Shown here: one piece after another, positions 11,425-23,500 of the stretch
Layout of the letters: the number at the start of each line of letters is the position of its first letter
How positions within the stretch are numbered: position 1 is the first letter of the stretch
From: Hippasteria phrygiana
Lineage: Eukaryota > Echinodermata > Asteroidea > Valvatida > Goniasteridae
Direction of reading: 5' to 3'
Length of the DNA: 64,000 nt
Assembly (NCBI GenBank): GCA_037893225.1
Contig: JAZGUH010000932.1
Span: forward strand, 558,001-622,000
Notes under the pieces: model-generated
What the model was told of the DNA's origin: nothing
Seen by the model: the letters and a program-made list of their open reading frames with translations, nothing else
Database searches by the model: none
Made by a program: the position numbers and the translations under genes

Positions 11425-11541
11425 GAGTCGCCAGCAAATCAGAATGAACGAACTGGCTACACTATTGACCAATAGAATCGCCTGACCCAACTCTTCGATG
11501 TATGACATGACCTTCTGTGGACGCGGGCTGAAAGTTATTTT

Positions 11542-11547
11542 AATAAA
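11542..11547 (+). terminator. poly(A) signal of the cysteine-rich gene
   Basis: AATAAA, 118 bp after the TGA. A GT-rich stretch (TTGTTTTTGGTGGGGGG) starts a few bases downstream, the normal arrangement for cleavage and polyadenylation near 11560. Confidence 0.6.
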
Positions 11548-11565
11548 TTTGTTTTTGGTGGGGGG

Positions 11566-13238
11566 TTAAATATTTTATTGGTCCTTTCATTTTCTTCAAT
11601 GCCACAGTTTAAGCATTTGCATGGGTTTCTATAGGCAACGTACACAATGTGGGCATGGGTTAATTTATGGTTAGCAAGCATTGTAAATTCTAATACTTTA
11701 TTTGCAAATGTGAATTCAGAACAATTTTGTTTCCTTTCTCTCCTTGTAATTTTAAAGAAATCGACAACATGACTACTGCATACAAATAAATAATATTCGC
11801 CGAAATGAGAGGCTATCAAACGAATCTTGTTTAGGTAAACGGAATTACAATGTAAAACACCCGAACGGCTTTATTTGAAGTGTAAATATATTGTAATTAT
11901 CTTGCATGTATAGGAGTGCCAAACCACGATGATGTAGGAAAATTATGCAATTGCAGAGAGCACATATTTCATGAAAGCTAGAGTAGGCTATTAAACACTG
12001 TTAGCTAACACAGCAATACCAAGAGATCGCATGCAGCTCGGACAGAATAGCATATAACACCATTTATTAGAAAATTGCGACATCGTAGCAAACGTGCTGA
12101 ACCATGACAACTCTAATGTGCGAAATGATGGATAGAATAGGTTAGAAGTAAAACGAAGCCAATTGCACCGAACGGGGGATTTAAAAACATCTATTTTGGA
12201 AGAGGGTGACCTGATCTGAGATCATCACCATAACACCGTAGTGCGATATTGCGAATTTGTGAGTCATAATGACAATGTTCGAATCCGAGCACATGCTTTA
12301 GTGCACCCGTGGGACACCGCAGTTTTTGCCGCCACGGTGCAGTGGCCATTTCGAACAATATATGTGCCACAGTGGTGTGGCCAAAACTCCGGTGTTCCGG
12401 GAGTGTGCAGTGATCCAGCCGCTGGTTCGCTCCATCCATTACGAGTGTGAACCAACGCGTGGATTACTGATCGAGATCCGGATCTGTGTGAAACAAACAG
12501 ACCCACCCAGGCCTACCGCAGCCACTCAGTCTGGATCATAATCGGTCTTAATGAGGATAAAGATGTTGTGAATACAGGCACCAGTCTTTTGTGAATGGCA
12601 GTCTGAGGGGTATGGACATCAAAGATGGCGCATGCATGAACAAGTGTGAAGAGACATTTGTAAGATTCCTGGTATAGGCCTATTAAATCTTGTCATACGC
12701 CTCGTGCAGCTGTTTGATTCAAGTATTATAAACAATAGGATTTGAGCATCAAGGGGGGTAATGGAACTTAGGATTAGGATCATTATTGTGTGAAATGCCC
12801 TATGTCGATCCAGTGTGGAGTGGTTTTAACATTGTAATAAGGTCAACATCTTCAGTCATTTCTTAACTCTTATGACACCTTGCACGTAGAAAGTACATTT
12901 CCTTGATTGACGATGTAAAAAAGATCATTATTGTCTTAGTATAGGAATTTAAATTTGGCATCCATTTTTCTGCAATTTCGGTTGAAGAAACTCTGTTTCA
13001 CCAGTGGTCATTTCTTTGTGTAAATTCGGCCGAAAAAAATTTCTTTTCCCAATTTGAATTCTTGACTGTTTCGAAAGCGTCCTGTACTGTCTCTGTGTTT
13101 TCCCAATAAAAACAACCCATGCTGTAGCTATTCAACACAGAAATGGGTCTCCGTCCTCCGTTTGTTTTCAAGAATGACATATACATGCAATGTTATTGTC
13201 ACTCATGTTTATGGACAGATTAAAATGTCCAGAGAGTG
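11566..13238. other. no gene seen; small hairpin at 12411-12470
   Basis: Mostly AT-rich. Overlapping open frames on both strands at 12190-12541 coincide with a partly palindromic GC-rich patch (GATCCAGCCGCTGGTTC / GAACCAACGCGTGGAT) and are not convincing exons. Confidence 0.4.
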
Positions 13239-13351
13239 CACTGAAAAATCACGGGTAAACAAACTCTCACAATAATAGACTTACCTACATTTTGGGTAGT
13301 TGCAGTTTTCACCCACAATTTGGTAAATTTAACCCCGTGATTTTTCTGTGT
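13239..13351. mobile_element. 113-bp MITE, AAAAATCACGGG ends
   Basis: CACTGAAAAATCACGGGTAAA at the left is matched by the inverted TTTAACCCCGTGATTTTTCTGTG at the right. Non-coding. Confidence 0.7.
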
Positions 13352-13410
13352 GAGAGATGGACGACCTGAAACGGAAAAAGTGACAGTTAAATAGAGTACG
13401 AACACAGGGG

Positions 13411-13834
13411 CAGTGGCGTAGCTATAGAGTGGGTAAAGGCGAGAGGCAACTCCCCTTGTGGAAACCCTTGCCCCCCCCCCCCGTGGAAAATTTGAAAGTT
13501 TTTTGTTGTGTGTAAAGGCTATACCCCCCCCCCCCCCCCCCCACCCCGGCTTTTCAAATTAGTTTTTAAATTTATTTCCGAGCGAAACAATTGAGGTCAT
13601 CTTTTCAAAAGGAAAATCCGGCGCAAACAATCGGGGTCGCCTTTTAAACAAAATTTGCTATTTCGCCCCCCCCCCCCCCCCACTTTTTCCACTTTGGGGA
13701 AATTGCCCCCCCACTTTTGGCAGTTCCACATAAAGAAAAACATAGAAAATGGCAGCATTTCCCCCCCCCCCCCCCCACTTTCAAAAGCGTTCCGGCGCCG
13801 TTGCCCCCACCCCAAAATCGGGATACCACCACTG
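13411..13834. mobile_element. hAT-like MITE(s) with poly-C tracts
   Basis: Left end CAGTGGCGTAGC, right end GATACCACCACTG. The interior holds four C tracts and TTTTCAAA-type words. No matching 8-bp duplication is seen, so it may be two overlapping insertions. Proline-rich or glycine-rich open frames here are translations of the C/G tracts. Confidence 0.5.
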
Positions 13835-14295
13835 ACCGAGACTTTGACATAAACAAGTAATATAGCCGCAGCACTTGCACTCTTCATTCATATCAATGAG
13901 GGCGACCTTCTCCATCTGCTGTCAACCCCGCAACCCCGCGTGTAAAATCGTAGGTGCGGCTGAGAGTACAAAACTTCGGCACAAAAATCAGGGTGGATGT
14001 GACATCGGTGCACATGGACAGTTATTACACCAACACATCCTGTGCACATAACGGAAAGCCATTTTTGTACTAAATTCTGAAGGCAGACTGAAGTGTTTAT
14101 CGATTTGGATTTGGATTTTAAAGACTTGGATGTACAGAAGTTAATGCCCCCCCCCCCCCCCCCCCAAAAAAATCCCTGCTCCAACCGGATCCATTATGCC
14201 ATTCATTATGATGTTTGTAGCCATGCAAATAGTAGTCTTGGTTCCAATACGTCCTTATCGCGCGGTGCGCGCGATGCAATCCGCACAGGTTAATG

Positions 14296-14511
14296 TATAC
14301 CCAGCACGATATGGGGGCAGAGGGATACACCCCCCCCCCCCTTTTTTGTCCCTATACCCTATACACTCTCCAGACTATTGTTACCTAACACATCCCCCTA
14401 GAGATCTGAAAATAATTTCTGAGATTCCAGGAACACAATGACCAACACAAAGGGGGGGGGGGGGGGGGGGGGGGGTTCCCTCTGCCCCATATCGTGCATC
14501 ATATGGGTATA
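14296..14511. mobile_element. MITE family B, copy 2
   Basis: TATACCCAGCACGATATGGG at the left, inverted at the right as CCCCATATCGTGCATC...GGGTATA. The interior is the reverse complement of the copy at 163-376. The G tract (about 14453-14475) corresponds to the C tract in that copy. Confidence 0.85.
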
Positions 14512-15021
14512 GTCTGGTTTCCTGACCTGAAGATTCCCTGACGTCTATATCTTAGGTCGGGTAGCTACCACGGTTTAAAATAGATCATGACGTGCAGTGT
14601 TAGTCCGAGTGACGTCAGTGACATCATTCAAATTTAATATTCTTGCAAAATCCAGTCGGAAAAATACTGCAAGTGCATGTGTGGCATTGATTTTTCAGTT
14701 TTTATATATAATTGAGAATTCAAATTCCAGGTTCTGTAACGGGCCTGACAGACATTTTGTTATTGCGAACATCAACGTTAACAGCCGAATGTTACGGAAA
14801 ACAAGTTCGGAAAACTTCTGATATTTTCGGAAACGGCAGAATTCTGCTCGTTTGAGGGGATATATACCTCCGGGATTTACGCCCGTGCCATTGCTAGAAT
14901 GGACTAAAATCAATTTGAATCTTGAATGATACACTCGACAAAGCACCTGGATTCCTGGAAACCACATCCAACCTCTGTCAATCCCCTCCCCCTTCACGGA
15001 CGGCTTTATAAATTATTTTTC

Positions 15022-15210
15022 AGGAGTGGGGGGGGGGGGGGGGGGTGGTGGGCGCTCACAGTGTTGTTTTCTTTATAATACTATTATTTTCTGCGTTTGC
15101 GAAATTTTCAGTGGGGGGAAGACGGGGGGGGGGGGGGGGCTAGACGATTTGTTTATGGGGTTGCGTGCGCCCCCCCCCCCCAAAGCCCCTCGCCCCAGCT
15201 ACGCCGCTGG
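15022..15210. mobile_element. G/C-tract element with hAT-like right end
   Basis: Three long G or C tracts are bracketed by CAGGAGTGGGG at the left and CCAGCTACGCCGCTG at the right (complement CAGCGGCGTAGC, as in the element at 808). No target duplication is seen. Confidence 0.45.
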
Positions 15211-15215
15211 TTAAG

Positions 15216-15534
15216 AGCTATACATGTCTGTTTTGAACAGCGCTCTCTGCTTTTCAAACTTATTTTTACGTCACAATTGTTCTAGAATCACTTTTTTGGG
15301 GTGGGGGTATACATCCCCTCCATTTTTTGGTCCGTCCCCCACCCCCGAAATTCCAATACCGTAACAAAGGGGATTTTTACAAAAGAAAACACCAAAGTGT
15401 AATGTAAAGACGTAATATAATTTAAATATGCATTTACATGGTTCGGAGCTATACATGTCTGTTTTGAACAGCGCCCTCTGCTTTTCAAACTTATTTTTAG
15501 GTCAACAGTTTTCTAGAATCACTTTTTTGGGGGG
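15216..15534. repeat. pair of ~86-bp direct repeats, 230 bp apart
   Basis: GAGCTATACATGTCTGTTTT through TCTAGAATCACTTTTTTGGG is present at 15216-15302 and again at 15446-15534 with few differences. Confidence 0.75.
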
Positions 15535-17305
15535 TAACTTTTGGGTCCCAAAACTCAAGTTGATCACCCCCTCCACCTTTGGACAATAATGTAAGCCACT
15601 GGGCACCACCAGTGTTCACTAATGCCACTACCCGCGGTAGGAACATACTCAATAGGCCATATTTTTGAGCGACAGAGGGCGTTGTTAGTGCCACCACTGG
15701 GCGTCGATTGAGCTCTAAATAAAAACACATGGTAATGTATATCCAAACACCTCTGTTTTTACAATCTGGCAAAAAGTAATGATATTATTTCTCTGTATAA
15801 ACCCACACAATTGAAATGGAAACGCTCGCAATAAAGCCTGCTCTCTATAAGTGCGATTTTAGTCCATTTTGTGCTTCTAATAATAGCCTGTGGGTATGTG
15901 CAAATAGTTATATGCTAAAAACGCAACGGACATAAATTTAACAGACCGTAACACATCACACTCTATGGAAAGCCAGCTTAATACTCAGTGGCGTAGAGAC
16001 GGGAGAGGTTTTTTGGGGGGGTTCAAGCCTCATGACACCCCGTCCCCCTCAAAACAGGAAGAAAAATGGGTCAAGAAGAAAATTAGGTGGGTGGTGGTTA
16101 AGTGAAGAACATACAACTAAAGCCAGTGACATATCCAGGGGATATATTAACGCCTATTTGTTACAAATTCCCCACTCTGTCCGTCTCAAGGTTTGTTTTC
16201 CTGGTAACTCCTCCCACGGTCCCACCTTAAATTTTATTACTACGCTACTGCAAATGCTTTAGTATTAGGCCTATGCACTTTCTAAAAAAAGACTGCTTCC
16301 AGCAAGACGCCAGGGGCCTATAAATGCTCACTAAGAGTGCAAAGGAGGCCTATAGGTGAAATTCGTTTCTGTACTCCAAATACCGACTAGATGTTCAATT
16401 GAAATTAAATAGCCAACCATTTCATCATGAATACTATTATTTTATACCACCACTTGAAATCGTCCCCTGCTGTATAAATTACCTTTTCGTCAATGCACTA
16501 AAAACACAGCGTCTACGGCTTGAAACGCCTGAAGCCAGAGAGCTGCGATATGTCATGGTATAATTATTATTGGACGACTGGAAAGCGTCTACTACTTTGT
16601 ACTGCAGGCCAATACACGCACGCGTACGTATGCGGATACATTGTACACACAGGGCACGTCTTTGTTTGGGCAGGGCTACATATAGGCCTACACGTACACG
16701 ATGGGCAGTGCCTTAAAATGTCGTCAAATGTTGTGTAATCCCGGGAGTAATTTCACATTATCAGGCTTTCTGACGGTTGCTTCTGAGTATGTGCCAATTC
16801 TGGTGGTGGCTATGTATAATTACCAGGATGGTTGAAGGCTACAGACCGCGACAGCAGGGCACACGCAGCAGACAGGTAGGTTATCGTTTTACTATGCCCT
16901 AAGTACAAGTGTATTATGGCTTTATACTTGCGTACACGTACAGCGCCAGTATACAAACGTAAACGAATACATGCGGCAAGTGATGAGATGCATGCATGAC
17001 GGAGCTAGCTAGCTAGCTGGGCGCGAGGCCGGCCATTCCTAGCCTTCGTGTTACGTGAGTTCATGGTGCAACTTCGAGGGGATGGGGGCGTGGCAAGTGT
17101 GAGGTGCGAACGCACTGCCTTGGAATGGGCGTGTCCCGGAGTAATGGCGACGGGAGAAAGATATCTACCTCAAAAATAATTTGTGTCAAGATGCATGGTA
17201 GCCTTTTTTGTTCAAGCAAGATAATACTATTCTACTAATAGTAATAGCATATTTTTTTTTTTGAGGGGGGGGGGGTTACATATTTGGAAACACACGGGGA
17301 AAGAT
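15535..17305. other. no gene seen; hAT-like fragments
   Basis: Contains an isolated left end CAGTGGCGTAGAG (15986), another CAGTGACATATCCAGGGG (about 16121) and an inverted right-type end CTACGCTACTG (about 16245). None forms a clean element. No exon recognised. Confidence 0.4.
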
Positions 17306-17699
17306 GGGGAAAGATTTTACTTTAATACCCCCCCCCCCCCCCCCCCCCACCAAAATTGGTCAGGAACAGCAACATTTTGGAAAATAATAAACCCTCCTTG
17401 ATAACAGTTATGTAAATATGTGGCACAATCCGTTATGAGAATCTGTAAAAATGAGGCAGAAATTATTGTATGTGCACACTTTGACTTTGAGTGACCATAC
17501 ACTGTGCCAAGCATCTAACGCAGAAAACACAAACATTCTTCCCATATATTGCACGAAAATTCTCCAACTAAATTCTCAAATTTAAAGGTTGTGCCAAGTG
17601 TTTATACAATTCTGAACACAGATGGATGGTTCTTTTCCAGTATTTGCAGTTCCTGACCGATTTTGGTGGGGTGTTAAAGTAAAATCTTTCCCAAAATGG
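17306..17699. repeat. inverted repeat, ~55-bp arms
   Basis: The left arm (17306-17365, interrupted by a C tract of about 18) contains CACCAAAATTGGTCAGGAAC. The right arm (17640-17699) contains GTTCCTGACCGATTTTGGTG and then TTAAAGTAAAATCTTTCCC. The spacer is about 275 bp. Confidence 0.65.
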
Positions 17700-18661
17700 G
17701 GAGGTAACTCATATCATGAGACCCGATTTTTGGAGGTCTTGATAAAGTTAAGAATATATTTGGAAGTTTGTGAACATTTTCAAAACATTTCAAACATTCT
17801 CGGAAATGTTCAATCGCTACAAGAAACAGCTTCCCCTTTTCAAGGCTGCTTCCTTTTTCGGTTTTTGTTGGGGAATTTTTTTGGGGGGGTTTTGTTTTGT
17901 AAATCATGCCATTGAAAGCAATGGGAAGTGGGGAATTGCCTCCCGGTCGATGTATTACATGTTTTGAATTGATTTGCGGGACTCTTGTGTCAGCGAAAGC
18001 TATTATATAAAAAACAAAGAGCAGCCATCTTTAGGCCTGAAGTGAATTTATTTATTTTGCTTCAGTCTTCTGTTTTTCTGTCAGTTGTGTGCTTTTATTG
18101 TGTTTTTATTGCCAATAAATGCTGGCTTGTTTTCACGAAGTACTGTAGCATAGTTGCTATCTTTTATTTTAACATATTCCGTAGGTCTGCGTGTTAACAT
18201 TATACCATAATGTGTAATATTTACGGAGAAATGTGGAAATATCGGAGCACTGACATCTGGACATGCATTCAAACTGGGACCGCACGAGGTGCAGCCAGCA
18301 GCCTGTACACAAAACAGCCGTATTAAAGACTAAGGGCACCACTCTGAATTTAACGGTCCAACTTTTCCGAACCAAACTGGCATCTCCGACATGATTTGTG
18401 TCAATGATTTTCAGATAAACGGCGCCTTTTCAAACTATTAGGATGGCCATGTGCATTTAGGGCGTCCCTTTTTATTTTATTGGTATGCCGCCGACCCTGT
18501 CTGGAATTCCTTACCCAAGAAAAAAGAATAATCTTTCCAAATTCGTTGAGAAAAATGCTGAAAATATAACGGGCAATATTATGTACCGGTACCTCTTGTA
18601 TTCACAGCGGCACGAACAGAAGTATTTTAATAATGCTAAGCTTTTTGTGCACAACGTATAC

Positions 18662-18898
18662 CAGTGGCATATCCGGCATAGGGCGGAGCCGGCGTACGCC
18701 CCCCCCCCCCCCCCCCCCACACAGTATGCCTGAGATTGCAGGAAAATGGCTTAAATATTTCAAAATTTTCGGGTGGGGGGGAGCATGCCCCCAGACCCCC
18801 TAGCGCTGGCGTGCCTACGGCACGCGGGGCTGCCTTCGGCAGCCCAGGTACATTTCACCCCCCCCCCCCCTGTTTATCCATTTCTGGATACGCCACTG
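18662..18898. mobile_element. hAT-like MITE with poly-C tracts
   Basis: CAGTGGCATATCCGG at the left and CTGGATACGCCACTG at the right are inverted, 237 bp apart. C tracts lie inside both ends, and a small palindrome (GCCTACGGCACGC / GGCTGCCTTCGGCAGCC) lies in the middle. No matching octamer flank. Confidence 0.7.
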
Positions 18899-19711
18899 CA
18901 TGCCTACCTATGTACATGGACAATGAACAGCAGACACTGAATAAAGCAAAGTCGGGTAATTAAAATTTCATTTAACTTTGTTGCCAAAATTCGGTTTGTT
19001 TGTTTGTTGGGGTGTTTGCTTTTAAATGTATTCAAAAATCATGCACAGAAAGTGTGCATGCTTCAGCACGGGGAACAGATATGGTTTCAAAATAAGCCGG
19101 CAACCGGCGAATTTGACCGGCTATACTTGAACTTATGCGCCGGCTACTTTTTTTACAATCATGAAAAAAAAACACCCTTCCCTGAGCTACTGCTTTGGGG
19201 GAATAGATCCTTGCTTTTAGTAGAAATTATATTTTTTTTGTTCACCCAAAAAAATACATCCTGGTCCATGGATCGTAATTTACTGTGGCTAGCATGGCAT
19301 GCAGCGTGAAGTATACACGGCTCACATAGTACCCGGGCCGCATATAAACGTACATGTCTCTACGTTACGCGGCCCAATATCGCGATATTGCTTTTCGCAC
19401 GTTCAAGATTTATCTAAGATTTGTATTAAGTGTGGATTAGTCCAGATAACCTTGCTCGAAATTCCAGTTATTTCCAATAAATTTGACTGTAGAATAGTAC
19501 ATACATGTACATGTAACGTATGATGTACCATGGAGGAATACAAAAAATACATTACTAAATGGGTTGATTCTTTGATCGTTTTCTAAACCCCGACAAAACT
19601 TCTCCGCAGTCCGCACCGTTCATTTATAGCGCACGCTGTCGTATTATTCCCAGTGTACAATGTACGTACACGCAGCTAACGTGTTGCGAACTTGAGAAAA
19701 GGCTACTGAGA

Positions 19712-19960
19712 CCTGGGGCCAATTTCATAGAGCTGTTAAGCACAAAAATTTGCTTAGCATGAAAATGTCTTGCTTAGTAAAAACCGGTTACCAGCCAAAA
19801 GTCCATGTAATTTTCATGCTAAGCAAACAACAGCTGAATGCCAGTCAAAAGCAATATTCCCCACATGGAAATCTGGTTGGTAATCCAGTTTTTATCAAGG
19901 AAGCATTTGCATGCTAAGCAAATTTTTGTGCTTAACAGCTTTATGAAATTGGCCCCTGGG
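19712..19960. mobile_element. GCTTAGCA foldback MITE, good copy
   Basis: Terminal inverted repeats of roughly 50 bp with few mismatches: left CCTGGGGCCAATTTCATAGA then GCTGTTAAGCAC; the right is the complement. The remaining interior also repeats TGCTAAGCAAA words, so most of the element can fold. Confidence 0.85.
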
Positions 19961-19976
19961 GGTTAGAGCAATATTA

Positions 19977-20460
19977 GAGAGGTTTAGCAGCACGTATTAC
20001 GCGAACGTCAACGCGAGCGCGCCCGACATTTTTGGAGCGGTGGTCAAATTAAATAACGCGGGCGTTCGGACGCGCAATGAAACGTTTAGCTGCACGTCAC
20101 GACGGGTATCATGCACAACCACGGTGTTTTCCACACGAAAGCTTTACAAGCAAGGGATTTTTGTAACTTCATAAATACATCGAACTGGACTTAGTTTAAC
20201 CCAAAAATGCATCTTTAGTGTTGTATATTCAATGAGCTTTAATTCTCATGAGACAAATATTGATTGCAATGTCTACAAATGTTTTAAAAATGTTGCAATT
20301 ACTCACGTTATGACCCAACGTGAACTCACCATTTTCACGTATTTGACGTCCGTGTGACAGTCACGTACGTGAGTAACAATACGCTGGAATTGATGACGTC
20401 AACAAAAGAACACACAATTTTCGCGTTCGCGTTCACGTAAAACGTGCTGCTAAACCTCTC
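19977..20460. mobile_element. 484-bp element, TA target duplication
   Basis: Left GAGAGGTTTAGCAGCACGT and right ACGTGCTGCTAAACCTCTC are inverted over about 30 bp and flanked by TA on both sides, as in Tc1/mariner-type or other TA-targeting elements. The subterminal region is rich in ACGCGAACG and ACGTGAACG words. No transposase remnant seen. Confidence 0.8.
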
Positions 20461-20465
20461 TAATT

Positions 20466-20580
20466 GCTTCAATAACTCCAACCCCTAAAGCGCATCTGCG
20501 CGTGCGCGTTGCTTTGTTGCTAGCCTTGTCAAGTGCAAGCAACCGCACTGATGCCACCGTCTATTATTCCCAGTGAACAC
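20466..20580 (-). repeat. dispersed repeat shared (inverted) with 47100-47212
   Basis: AAAGCGCATCTGCGCGTGCG ... GTGCAAGCAACCGCACTGA corresponds in reverse complement to the YTHDC1 intron 1 segment near 47100-47212. A shorter third piece lies at about 47285-47345. Confidence 0.65.
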
Positions 20581-23500
20581 TGGAGGAATTTTACATTAGG
20601 GGCCATTCAACATTTTCAATGTTTTAAATCGAAATTTACTTTTTAATAAAAAACATAAAGGAAAATTAAAAGAAATGCTCTTTTGACTACTTGCCAATTC
20701 CACTCCACATTTCGATTCGTTTGTTTTTTTAACCCAGGCTATACCCGTACAGCCTATGCGTAGTCTTAGACGTTGTCAACAGAGTGGTTATTCTATACTT
20801 CATAGACTGGTCTTATGTCTTTTTGGCATTTGGCACAGCACTGCCGTACCGGGCTGCACATTATTGATCAGATATAAAAGCATGAAGGAAGAAACATCTT
20901 ACGACTACCATCGTCTTTGCTTTAAATGTACAATTAAAGCGTAGCAAGAATTCCACCTTTTCGCCAAAAACATTTTATTGGCAAATGCTTTGTGATGTCC
21001 TTCAAACATTCAAAATGATGAAGTAACGTACGTTTGTATAAATATAATCACAATACATCTTTAGAGTATTTGAAATTCAAATAAGGGTGTCTGAGATCAA
21101 GAGAGTAAAATTCTATAGACATATTTAAATTCTCCCTAAGTCTTGCACTGTAGACTGGTTCCCGTCTCTACTGCTATCAATTAAATACCACAGCAGAGAC
21201 GGGAACCGTGCTTATAAACATACACAGTGCTTGCGGCTTGCGCGTTGCGAAGCTCTGGGAAAACAATATGTGTACATGCGTGATTTTGTACACGAATGTC
21301 AACTTCAAAAGGAGTATGTGTGGCTTTAACTTCAAGAATTTCGGAAGTTGTTTACAAAATGTACTTGTGACTTTATTTGAAAAAAATGACTTGGCGGTGT
21401 CAAGTTTTTGAAAGTTGCTTAGGCCTATGCGTTTGTACATTAGGATTTTAAAATTGCTAACCTTTCATAACATTTTTATCATGCCGTAATTTTGTAGACG
21501 ATTTTATCGCCATATCGGCGATATAGCGGGAAAAAATATCGACTACGAAAAAAATCAGTATCGCCAGCGCTAGGTCAGAAGCTGATTATAAAACACTAGA
21601 AGTCATCAGGGCACGTGTTAAAGTGGCGGAGATCCACAGCTGCATCACGCTGTCATGAAACTGGGCATTTTATTATTTGTTTAATTGAATGGCAAATAAA
21701 TATTTTAAGATCGAAAATTGGGGTGGGTGGGTGGGTGGGTCAAACAAATTTCGAAAAAAAAATCAATCGAAATTTTAAAACATTGAAAATGTTGAATGGC
21801 CCCTTAGGCCTTAGCCCCTTCTGCGCACTTCTGGGTTGAAAGCGAGAATGTCAGTGGCAAACAAAACCACGCTTTTCAGCACATTCATTCATGCATGAAT
21901 CAGGCCATAAAAGGCAGCGCAGGCGCACGATCAGCATAAAGTTGTTTACTGTGACATTGAGATCCTCGTTTTCAAACGTGGAAGTACGCAGATCGGCGCT
22001 AAACTCGTCGTTGTGGGATTCCTCTATGCACGTGCACGCACTAACGCGAAGCGTAATTCGCCTTGAGAAAAGACAAACACGTGCGGCGCATGCGTTGTAC
22101 AATGTACATGTCCGTCTTGTGTGCGCGCGTACACACACAGACATACAATCATAATACGATGGTGTTTTTTTTGACAGCTCAGCTGAGCTCACGTACGTGT
22201 GATTGTAGGCGTCCATATAATTGTCAGCAGTTACTAATCAACCATTGTCAACAATGCCAAAATAGAAACAAACGTTAGTCTTTCTGAAGTGCCGTAAAGA
22301 AGCCAACTGAAGGTAAAAGTCAGCATCGCATCACTCACACTCCTGAGGACGGACAGAGCACACTGTCCGAAACGTCGAGTTACACACTCATCCCGGTTCT
22401 TTTCAGAACCACACATCTTCCCAGAAGAGATTTGTTTTCACATGGTGTTACCCGCAATTCCAGTCTTTATCGTAGTTCTCCAACTTTACTTAACAGTGAA
22501 GTCTTGTCAACCTGCCCCCCCCCCCCCCCCCCCCCGATCTTGCCGGCCCGGGCGCCCCGGCCCAATTCGCGATTGATCTCGGTGATCGGCCCCATTTTGA
22601 ATGAGGACGGAGGTTTTCGAGCAAGTTGTTCTGCCATTACGTACATTATGCCCATAACTTGCACATCCATAGGCCCACCTCAGGTTTTTTCCAGATATAT
22701 TTCATCTTCTTCTTGTTGCATTTCAGAACATTTAACTCTGTTAATGAGAATTCAAGGGGTTTTGTGCGCATGAACAAAAAGGCATGCGGTGTAACTTACA
22801 ACATTTCTATGACTGTAAAATAATAGTCTGATACTGATAGGGAGGTGGGCTGTTTTTCCCACATTTTCGGTAGATTTGAATTACTCGGTAGATATGAATT
22901 ACTCGGTAGATATTAATTAATATTGCTAAATACAATGATTACATGTATATTTACAATCAACTGGGAATCCTCTTGTATATTTTTTAGAAAAAATTATATG
23001 AAAATAAATGTTCTTCCAGCAGTCAGATAAATGGGTTAACCACCCGCATGTAAACCCCTGGCCATATTTTGTTATTGTTTTTATTTTTATTTCTGTTAAT
23101 GAGTTAATTAGTTTTAAATCACATAAATGACTGCAACTTAAAGTACAGTACTGTACAGTAGGATCTTTGAAACCCTAGTCTCAGATGCCAGGAAATGCCT
23201 AGATTGCACCAGAGAGCATCTACAATCCGAAAACTTCCGGGGCCCTCGGCGTGCCCCGGACCCCACGCCATTTGGGGGTAGGACTAACTGCCGCCTACTT
23301 TCATCCATCTGCCTGCTACTCTAAAACATTTTGAAACCCCTTATAATATAGCACAACAGGATTCTTAAATCATGTTTCACTTGATTGTACAAAGTTGTAT
23401 TTTTACGATTGCCAAAGAAGATTTCCATTTTATTCATTTGACTACTTAAACAGAAGTTGCAAAAGATAGGTTTTTTACTTAAGAAATATGGAAAGAAAAG

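Noticed and set aside
11170..11508. 112-residue open frame on the minus strand opposite the cysteine-rich exon
   Set aside because: No recognisable domain; the plus strand has the splice acceptor, cysteine periodicity, stop and poly(A) signal, so this is taken as a shadow frame.
12190..12541. Overlapping open frames on both strands
   Set aside because: They lie over a partly palindromic GC-rich patch, with no splice or domain support.
13597..13887. Proline-rich or glycine-rich proteins here and at 14093, 15026, 18485, 22432 and 25470
   Set aside because: They are read-through of poly-C/poly-G tracts inside MITEs.
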